DNA of 64,000 nucleotides from contig NZ_CAKLPX010000001.1 of assembly GCF_923077115.1 (NCBI RefSeq), positions 1,364,001-1,428,000 of the forward strand, read 5' to 3'. Position 1 is the first letter of the stretch; each line of letters starts with the position of its first letter. The position numbers and the translations under genes were made by a program. Below, in pieces: positions 57,424 through 64,000 of this stretch. Under the pieces are notes generated by a model. It did no database searches, was not told where the DNA came from, and worked only from the letters and a program-made list of their open reading frames with translations. The stretch is from Sinobacterium norvegicum. GTDB lineage: Bacteria > Pseudomonadota > Gammaproteobacteria > Pseudomonadales > Sinobacteriaceae.

Positions 57424-59760
57424 TTAGTTGAGCGTCGTCTTACCCAGTAGCACATTATCAAAGCCGGCAAGCTTTGCCCTCGTTGAGGGAAAATGAAGGG
57501 CGATAAGATCTTTTAGCGTCGTGCTGCGTATGTCGGCCAATTCGCCATGACTCCAGCCATTGCTGCTGTTCTCGAACCAGAAGCGGTCACCGCCCCTGCT
57601 ACGGCTAAATTGATCCGCAATAATGGCGGCAGAAGTAACCCCTACGATACCCTGTTTGGCATTTTTGTTACGCTTGTCACGGCCTTTTTTAAGGCCGTCA
57701 TCGCAATGTTTACAAACCTGTTCGCTTTCGATGGTCAACCCAACAAAGGGGTCAATCAGGTCGAGGCGCTTGAAGGTATTACGCATGCGAGCGGTATAGG
57801 CCGGGTCATCCGTACCGACAATATACTCAAAGCAAGCCAGCGGATCATACTCCTGGCCAGCCGCCGGTGCCGGACAATTTTTACGGCCATAAATGCTGCT
57901 ATCGGTCCACGCTTCCAACAGTCCATGATAGGAGGGGATGCCGTGGCTTCGGCCACGAAAAACTGAGAAGGCAGGCACGCTTATCGATACATCACCGCTA
58001 AAGCAGTTTGAAATATCAATATCGTTGATAGCAATCTCGGCATAGCGGTCAACCCGCTGGGCCCGGCTATTCACCAAGCCGGCAATGATCGCCGCATCCG
58101 GCGGTGAGCCACTGGGAATCTGAGCACCGATAAAGGCCATCATCTCATCGACCGGCGCAAAAGCGGTAGACTGTGCCGCTGCCCCTAGGTGAATCCATGG
58201 CGCGGCATCCTTAGAGGGACTATTACTACCAAAATAATTAGCCGGCAGCTGCTTTTGATCTGTTGGAATACGGCTAAAGGTCTCCGGATCTAATGGGTAA
58301 ACGTCGTTGCTTACCATCGAATGACCAAAGCGCATCGCCGCCGCGGCAAAACTGTTACCGGTACGCGGGTCGATGGTCGGATCATAATTTGAATCCCGAT
58401 AGGGCTTATCTAAACCCGCTTTCTTATAGGCCTTGTTACCGACGATCATCGGCAGCAATTCGTTCATCACCACATTTTGGTAGACACCAATCGTCCAAGC
58501 GCGTGCCTTCTGAAAAATCTCTTCATCGGTCAGGCCGAGTTGCTGAGCGGCAATACGTCTGGCATTACGATTGTGCTCGCGCAGCCAGAGGTTCTGAATG
58601 GCGGTGATGCCTAAGTTCTCGGTCGCTCTTAGGTCGCCGGCGGCAAAAGCCTTGCTAGGGTCGTTCGTTGAAGCTGATAGCTCATCGAAGGGAACCGGTG
58701 GTGAGGTTTCCGAGACAAAGGGCATCCAATCAATACCGTCGGGGACCGTCCATGAAAACGACGATCTGCTAGGGTCGTTAATTGCCGCATAATTGATTGC
58801 ACAAAAGACATTTTCTAATAGCATCGGCGGCAAACCAAGTACCGCATTAGGACAACTGTAAACGCCGGGGGTCGCGGGCACCAAACCTACACCTGGGACA
58901 AAGGCTTGACCAAAGGAGGCTGCAGGCGAGACGCATTTACCAAGATGCGGAAAGGGTTCGGGGATAAACCCCGGTGCACTCTGGACAAACACCTGATCAG
59001 CATTCGATAGATCTTCATTAAACATATTCCAAGGTTCACCCGTATTAACATCGACACAATCACAGATATCGCGCGAGGGGGTGTTTCTGTGGTTAAAAGT
59101 AAATGTCGAGCGCTCTACCGTTTTTAATAAACCGCCCTCGAAGCTGCGCAGAGCGTTACTTATAACGTCGGTGGGCCCATAGGTTGACGATAAATCAAGA
59201 AAAGCCGAGGCGCCGTTGTACTGCTGCGGAATACCGTTGTCGTCGAGGTAATCGACACTGCGCCCACCGAGCAAGAAGTCTCGACCGCTGGCATCCTGCT
59301 CGACACCCAGGCCTGCATTTAACGCTAGCGGATCAGCCGGTGGGGAAACGGTAAGCGCGATATCGTGAGTGACAAACTGCATCATATAAACGAGCAACAA
59401 GTTTGTATGCGACCACTGACGCTCGGCGTCCTGCTCTATTCTCAATAAATCGGTACTGGCGATAACGGGGTTGGCGATGGCATCACGGGGAGATACGCGG
59501 TTAGCGGCATCGACATATTCTGCTGTTTCAAAGCGGCCAAATATACCGTCGGCGATGGCTTCACCACCAGCCTCTGCATCGATATCCCAAGCCACTCCCC
59601 AGTTGGGATTTAGCAAATTATTACATCGACCAGTAATGCTGCGTACACTCTGCTCTTCATCACTACAGTCTTCTGCGTAAACAGCGGCGGTGGGTAATGC
59701 AGCCAGCAATAACAGTAGCGAACTGCTGGTGAGGGTTGATAACGATTTTTTTATTGTCAT
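57424..59760 (-). CDS. Secreted animal-type haem peroxidase
   Basis: 778 residues, signal peptide ending VYAED. The animal haem peroxidase (peroxidasin) signature set is present: QFVTHDIALT (distal Gln and His), LWLREHNRNARRIAAQQ, an ELLPMIVGN helix, and AAAMRFGHSMV (proximal His). These enzymes oxidise halides or organics with H2O2, outside the cell. The 5' leader and signal start (MTIKK) match the haloperoxidase gene. Confidence 0.92.
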   Translation of the reverse strand: MTIKKSLSTLTSSSLLLLLAALPTAAVYAEDCSDEEQSVRSITGRCNNLLNPNWGVAWDIDAEAGGEAIADGIFGRFETAEYVDAANRVSPRDAIANPVIASTDLLRIEQDAERQWSHTNLLLVYMMQFVTHDIALTVSPPADPLALNAGLGVEQDASGRDFLLGGRSVDYLDDNGIPQQYNGASAFLDLSSTYGPTDVISNALRSFEGGLLKTVERSTFTFNHRNTPSRDICDCVDVNTGEPWNMFNEDLSNADQVFVQSAPGFIPEPFPHLGKCVSPAASFGQAFVPGVGLVPATPGVYSCPNAVLGLPPMLLENVFCAINYAAINDPSRSSFSWTVPDGIDWMPFVSETSPPVPFDELSASTNDPSKAFAAGDLRATENLGITAIQNLWLREHNRNARRIAAQQLGLTDEEIFQKARAWTIGVYQNVVMNELLPMIVGNKAYKKAGLDKPYRDSNYDPTIDPRTGNSFAAAAMRFGHSMVSNDVYPLDPETFSRIPTDQKQLPANYFGSNSPSKDAAPWIHLGAAAQSTAFAPVDEMMAFIGAQIPSGSPPDAAIIAGLVNSRAQRVDRYAEIAINDIDISNCFSGDVSISVPAFSVFRGRSHGIPSYHGLLEAWTDSSIYGRKNCPAPAAGQEYDPLACFEYIVGTDDPAYTARMRNTFKRLDLIDPFVGLTIESEQVCKHCDDGLKKGRDKRNKNAKQGIVGVTSAAIIADQFSRSRGGDRFWFENSSNGWSHGELADIRSTTLKDLIALHFPSTRAKLAGFDNVLLGKTTLN

Positions 59761-60143
59761 TTATTCGTCCAATTTTATCCTTAAAATACCTCGATTTAGG
59801 TCGCTATAGATTGACCTTTTGGGTGAAAAAAAAGACTAGCACAGTAATTAAAGAGCAAATGATAATTGCTCAATGCGGCAGGGTTATTTACCACTTTCGT
59901 TAAATATGTCACGTCAAATATTCAAGCCCAGCACAGTGATGGCGCTTATTTTCTATTTCCGTTACTGCAGCGTTATACGCTACGATGGCCATCAACCTTC
60001 AAATAGGTCTTCAATAACTCATGAACATTTGATTAGACTCAATATTATAGCGGCGCAGACCCTAGCCGACGGCGACAAAATGCTCTATTTTCAAGGGAGT
60101 GAAAAACTCAAGCTTGATAGCGCATTCAATAAGGCTAACGACA
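59761..60143. other. AT-rich gene-free stretch
   Basis: Promoter region for the haem peroxidase (minus) and PepSY (plus) genes. Open frames across it lack coding character. No repeat or operator recognised beyond the leader motif at 59765-59785. Confidence 0.5.
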
Positions 60144-60704
60144 ATGATCAATCGACTACTGCTGATGAAAATCCATACCGTGCTGGCCGCCTTTGCCCTG
60201 CCTATCGCCTGCATGTTTCTTGTGACCGGCGCCCTCTATACCTGGGGCATCAAAGGCGATGTGAGCAGCGAGCAATATACGATTGAGTTACAACAACCGC
60301 TGCAGCCAGAACTCGATCAGCTGATCGATTTGGCTGAGGTTGCGCTGCGCAGTCACCAGCTGTCAACACCCTCCGGCGGTGCCAAGATCAAAACCGTCGG
60401 CGACAGTTTCATGCTGCAATGGGGCGGCGCCCAACGGGAGGTGCTGATCGAGCCGACGGCCGACCCCGGTCTGGCGACACTGACCATTAACGAGGCCAGC
60501 GGTTATAAGGTGTTAGTGCAACTGCACAAGGCCAAGGGCAGCGTGCTGTTCAAAATCTACGCCACGCTATTTGCCGGCGCACTGCTGCTATTAATCCTCT
60601 CTGGCTTTATCATGGCCTGGCAAACGCCCAAACTGAAAAAGATGGCCTTTACCGCACTGGCTGTCAGCGTCGCTTCGTTTATTGGCTTGGTGTTAATAAG
60701 CTAA
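60144..60704 (+). CDS. PepSY-associated membrane protein
   Basis: 186 residues from the ATG at 60144 (AAGG 9 nt upstream); an ATG at 60099 lacks a ribosome site. One membrane helix near the N-terminus and two at the C-terminus (about 128-152 and 160-183) surround a periplasmic part with PepSY-like character (VQLHKAKGSVLFKIYATLFAG, like PepSY-TM helix pairs). Possibly linked to the neighbouring secreted oxidases or iron uptake. Weak family assignment. Confidence 0.65.
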   Translation: MINRLLLMKIHTVLAAFALPIACMFLVTGALYTWGIKGDVSSEQYTIELQQPLQPELDQLIDLAEVALRSHQLSTPSGGAKIKTVGDSFMLQWGGAQREVLIEPTADPGLATLTINEASGYKVLVQLHKAKGSVLFKIYATLFAGALLLLILSGFIMAWQTPKLKKMAFTALAVSVASFIGLVLIS

Positions 60705-60778
60705 CACTGGCAGCCCTATCTTGCCCGTCGACGGCAAAAGCCTATGATGGCAGCGAGGCATGCCATGAAAACAGACAT

Positions 60779-61975
60779 TTAACCGTCCACAATCACATAG
60801 CTGCGACTTAATCGGTCGTGAACATAATTTCCACCCAGACAGAAATTAATCACAAAGATAAACTTAAAGCCCAGTCCACTTAACGCGAAGGCAACCGTAC
60901 GCCAAAGACCCTGCAGATAGGGCAATCGCTGCAAAGATCTATCGACCACTCTTAAGCCTAACAACTTCTGGCCCGGTGTCGCCTGCTGCGAAGAGCACTG
61001 GAAAAGCCAGCCCGACAGCAAGTAGAAACCGAGGCCAGTGAACACACCTGTGGCTGAAAACGCGGCCTCTTCACCGGCAAAAAACAACAAATAGAGCAGC
61101 CACTGGGCAAGTTTACAAACAACAATAACCGCGAAAATATCGATCGCCAAAGCCACCAATCGCTTCCCGTCACTGGCAAACTGTATATTTTCGCTGGCCT
61201 TATCTTTGCGGTCTTTCCTATGCACAGCCTTACCACCGCGCAACCCTGCCACCGCCTGATCGACAGTGCTTTGCGTTTCACCGGTGCGCGGGGTTAGCGT
61301 CAACACATCGTCGACTAATTGATCCGGGAAACGCTGACGCAACGACTCCTCAGCTAGTCGCCAGTCGAACAAACTGTCCAAGTATTTCAGCACTGCACCC
61401 TCAACCAAGTGATAGCGCTTTTGACGGTCACTGAGCTGATGATTATGTTCGGCGATTAAATAAAATATTCTGCAACCTAATTGCCAGTGAAAATTTTGAT
61501 CAAACAAATAGGGTGAGCGGCCAATAAAAGACCAGCTATCAGGCAGGTGTCTGCCATTACCTGTCGATAGCAGCTGCTCAACCTCTGCCACTATCTGATC
61601 ATAAGCCTGCTCCATCAGCTCGGCTTCATCGACCTGTCTGTCCGCCGCTGTTTGGCTATCATCCACTGATTCAATAGGGTCACTGGGCGAGTCAGCCATG
61701 ATGTTTTCATCGACAGCTTGATCGACGTCATAGACAGCGTCCTCGACCTCCAGTGGCGAGCCTGTCGCCACCGCCTCCTCAGCTGTCGTCTGCTCTCGGC
61801 TGGCAATATACCCCGCCTGTTTCAGCGCCTGTTTATAAGCCGTATGCAACTGCTGAAAGGCGGCCGCATCATCTTCAGGCCGCGTGTGCTTAAGCTTTTT
61901 GGCATAGGTACGCTTAATAAGTTTCTTGTCAGAGGTGGGCTGCAACCCCAAAACATCCCAAACCATTAAATCCAT
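60779..61975 (-). CDS. J-domain/RDD membrane co-chaperone (DjlC-like N-terminus)
   Basis: 398 residues. The first ~60 residues form an atypical J domain: VWDVLGLQPTSDKKLIKRTYAKKLKHTRPEDD, close in pattern to E. coli DjlB/DjlC. The canonical HPD triad reads RPE. An acidic linker (about 60-130) and a helical region follow, then an RDD-type membrane domain with R-D in KRLVALAIDIF and GQKLLGLRVVD. Its start overlaps the hscC stop by 10 bp. It is likely HscC's partner, tethered to the inner membrane. The J-RDD fusion is unusual. Confidence 0.8.
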   Translation of the reverse strand: MDLMVWDVLGLQPTSDKKLIKRTYAKKLKHTRPEDDAAAFQQLHTAYKQALKQAGYIASREQTTAEEAVATGSPLEVEDAVYDVDQAVDENIMADSPSDPIESVDDSQTAADRQVDEAELMEQAYDQIVAEVEQLLSTGNGRHLPDSWSFIGRSPYLFDQNFHWQLGCRIFYLIAEHNHQLSDRQKRYHLVEGAVLKYLDSLFDWRLAEESLRQRFPDQLVDDVLTLTPRTGETQSTVDQAVAGLRGGKAVHRKDRKDKASENIQFASDGKRLVALAIDIFAVIVVCKLAQWLLYLLFFAGEEAAFSATGVFTGLGFYLLSGWLFQCSSQQATPGQKLLGLRVVDRSLQRLPYLQGLWRTVAFALSGLGFKFIFVINFCLGGNYVHDRLSRSYVIVDG

Positions 61976-63654
61976 TCCTCACTATCTATTTGATCGAGTA
62001 ATTCCTGTAACCCAGCCTGATGCTTTCTGATCTGCACCGCATTCTGACTATCCAGTACCTTGTCAAACTCGGCAAGCACCTGAGAGAGGTAATCCCGTTT
62101 TTCACCTAGGCAGGCCTCGTAGATACGCTCCCCTCTGGCCATCAGCATTCGGTTCATCTCATCCTCGCGCGGGTGAAATTTCATCTTTGCCAGTTTTTTG
62201 CGCGTCTTCTCCACCTCTTTCTCCGACAGGCTACCTGGCGTATTATCGATTAACTTAGAAAATACCTTGCCTGTCGAGCATATCGTCACGTCTACCTCTA
62301 ACAGGCCATTCATGTCGTAGCTATAACGAATATCCAATGACTCCTTACCCGCCGGCCCCTTTGGGATTTTGACATCAAAAGAACCGAGGAAGACGTTTTT
62401 AGACACCAGTCGATTTTCACCCTGGTAAATCTTTATCTGGACTACCGTCTGATTACTCTCTGCGGTCTGCACCCGGCGAACCGTACTGACCGGTACAATA
62501 CTGTTGCGCTCGATAATTGGCAGAAAATAACCGTCGTCACTGCCCTCTGGGCCTCTGACTGCCGTGCCCAGCGTGTAGGGGCAGACATCGGTTAACACCA
62601 CGTCATCGAGGGCGGCATCGCGACTGATTAGGCCAGCCTGAATAGCGGCGCCACTGGCAACAACCAGGTCTGGGTCAATCGTGCTATCGGGGAAGCGACC
62701 AAACAACTTTGCCACCATAGTGCGAAATAATTTCATCCGTGTTGAGCCGCCAACCAGTATGACATTATCTATCTCGCTGGCCGTCATGTCCGCATCGCGA
62801 AAAGCGGCTTCTATTGGCTTTCTTGCCCGCAATAACAGCGGCGTCGCCACCTGTGCAAACCAGTCATCTGGCACGGTCCAGTCGACGCTTTTACTGCCCA
62901 ACTGCAAGGTAAGTGTTTTATTGGTTAAATTGTCGACATTACGCTTAACCGTCTCCAACTGCATGCACAGGGTGCTGGTCTGTTGTGCGCTTAACGCTGA
63001 GGGCTGCACCTGATGAATCCGCAATACATCTTTGACCATTTCATCGACAAAGTCCTCACCACCGAGAAAATTATCACCGGCACTGGCATGTACCTCCATC
63101 ACCCCCTCAAAGAACTCCAGCAGCGATACATCGAAGGTGCCGCCACCCATATCGAGCACCAAAAATGTTCCCTCTTGCTTATCGTGCAGACCATAGGCCA
63201 TCGCCGCCGCCGTCGGCTCGTTTATCAACCGATTAACGGTTAAACCGGTCAACTCGCCTGCCAACTTTGTTGCCTGGCGTTGATTATCATTAAAATAAGC
63301 CGGCACACTGATCACCGCCTCAGTTACCGTCTCGCCCAAGAACTCCTCGGCATCCTCTTTTAACGATTGCAAAATAACGGCAGACAACTCGGTTGCAGTA
63401 AACGGTTTCTTGGCTAGATTAACGACATGATCGGTGCCCATTAAGCGTTTAAAAACCGCCACCGTCTGATCGCTGTGGGTGATTAAACGCTCCTTCGCAA
63501 CGCGACCAACAATTGTCTTATTGTTGTCATCAACACCAACAACTGACGGCGTTAGAAATTCACCAAGACGGTTTGGTATTAACTCAACACTGCCGTTGCG
63601 CCAAATACCGCAGGTACTGTTAGTGGTGCCTAAATCGATGCCGATAATGGCCAT
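61966..63654 (-). CDS. hscC: Hsp70-family chaperone HscC
   Basis: 562 residues, close in length to E. coli HscC (556) and shorter than DnaK. ATPase motifs: IGIDLGTTNSTCGIW, then VISVPAYFNDNQRQ, LINEPTAAAMAYGLH, LVLDMGGGTFDV and NVILVGGSTRMK. SAGDNFLGGEDF is present. The lid is short, as in HscC. Upstream (63655-64000) no gene is visible. Forms an operon with the J/RDD protein. Confidence 0.93.
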   Translation of the reverse strand: MAIIGIDLGTTNSTCGIWRNGSVELIPNRLGEFLTPSVVGVDDNNKTIVGRVAKERLITHSDQTVAVFKRLMGTDHVVNLAKKPFTATELSAVILQSLKEDAEEFLGETVTEAVISVPAYFNDNQRQATKLAGELTGLTVNRLINEPTAAAMAYGLHDKQEGTFLVLDMGGGTFDVSLLEFFEGVMEVHASAGDNFLGGEDFVDEMVKDVLRIHQVQPSALSAQQTSTLCMQLETVKRNVDNLTNKTLTLQLGSKSVDWTVPDDWFAQVATPLLLRARKPIEAAFRDADMTASEIDNVILVGGSTRMKLFRTMVAKLFGRFPDSTIDPDLVVASGAAIQAGLISRDAALDDVVLTDVCPYTLGTAVRGPEGSDDGYFLPIIERNSIVPVSTVRRVQTAESNQTVVQIKIYQGENRLVSKNVFLGSFDVKIPKGPAGKESLDIRYSYDMNGLLEVDVTICSTGKVFSKLIDNTPGSLSEKEVEKTRKKLAKMKFHPREDEMNRMLMARGERIYEACLGEKRDYLSQVLAEFDKVLDSQNAVQIRKHQAGLQELLDQIDSEEWI

Positions 63655-64000
63655 TGCGTCGTCCCCATCACTATACTTATTATTTATTACTGTTAGTCAT
63701 CAAGCAGGCGGCATTATATAACGCTTAAACGGCGATGATCTAGCCAATACGGTGGCGGCGCAGAATAAAGCGATGACCAAACTATAAAGACTGAATAAAT
63801 GTGTTAGTAATGAATATTGAAACGCAACAGCAGTGCTGCGCCAGCATCAGTGCACCCACTATCAGCCATACCCTGAACAGTATAGTGTCGGTAGTACGAC
63901 GTCAGCCTCCCTGCTGACAAGATCTTGGCGGCGACATTAGCCGACGTAAAGGCAACCTGGTCGACGAGCCTTAAACGTTGCGGTCCTGGCCCTGCCAATA
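63655..64000. other. Gene-free right edge
   Basis: HscC promoter region and unassigned sequence. A small hairpin GTCAGC-CTCCCT-GCTGAC at 63901-63918 resembles the family A inner hairpin but lacks the rest of the element. A short minus-strand open frame here has no recognisable product. Confidence 0.45.

Noticed and set aside
59873-60286. Plus-strand open frame before the PepSY gene
   Set aside because: No ribosome site, no family pattern, and it overlaps the PepSY gene in another frame.
63804-63998. Small minus-strand open frame at the right edge
   Set aside because: 64 residues with no domain and no clear ribosome site; coding status not supported.

Overview
The window looks like a chromosomal segment of a free-living, probably marine, gammaproteobacterium. 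The evidence is best matches by eye to enterobacterial or pseudomonad-type families (RsuA, YghU, YajD, HscC, SelO, YqjG), intrinsic terminators, and a gene density of about one per kb. Most genes are moderately GC-rich. Two stretches (about 17.6-19.8 kb and 30.1-32.0 kb) are visibly AT-richer. I cannot name the genus.

Layout. 0-5.9 kb: start of a MoxR-like ATPase, a Ser-type sulfatase, its LysR regulator and its anaerobic sulfatase maturase, with the same 17-bp palindrome in both promoter regions; then a YbjQ-YbjQ-M48 protease operon. 5.9-15 kb: SDR, YecH, AraC, zinc CDF transporter, an outer-membrane protein, RsuA, a KstD-like flavoprotein, TetR, DUF711 and tRNA-Leu(CAG). 15-17.5 kb: a quinone oxidoreductase and YghU lie between tRNA-Leu and a degraded second copy of its 3' half, which suggests an old tRNA-targeted insertion.

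17.6-42.6 kb is the accessory heart of the window. It carries two short integron-type gene-cassette arrays with no integrase in view. There are three complete attC sites of 102-105 bp and two truncated ones, and each array is preceded by the same ~287-bp leader that ends exactly at the core site. Interspersed are three families of structured intergenic repeats, called here A (~95 nt), B (~57 nt) and C (~58 nt). All copies I saw have the same orientation, and A and B show compensatory changes in their stems. Ordinary genes between them include a coiled-coil/pilin-like protein, a phosphoesterase, MYG1, SelO, a permease, a Rieske oxygenase, the yhaJ-yqjF-yhaK-yqjG stress cluster and a Ser/Thr kinase-PP2C-FHA operon.

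42.7-50.3 kb is a complete beta-hydroxyaspartate cycle locus: bhcABCD in one operon with the divergent IclR regulator bhcR. A GlcG-like gene follows, then ytoQ and lrgAB. Together these predict conversion of glyoxylate plus glycine to oxaloacetate, with LrgAB as a candidate two-/three-carbon acid transporter. 50.5-63.7 kb: malonyl-CoA decarboxylase, NhaD, a vanadium-haloperoxidase-like protein, a TetR/alkylsulfatase-type MBL lipoprotein pair, an animal-type haem peroxidase sharing its 5' leader with the haloperoxidase, a PepSY protein, and an HscC Hsp70 with an unusual J-domain/RDD membrane partner.

All functional calls rest on motif recognition by eye. No database search was run.
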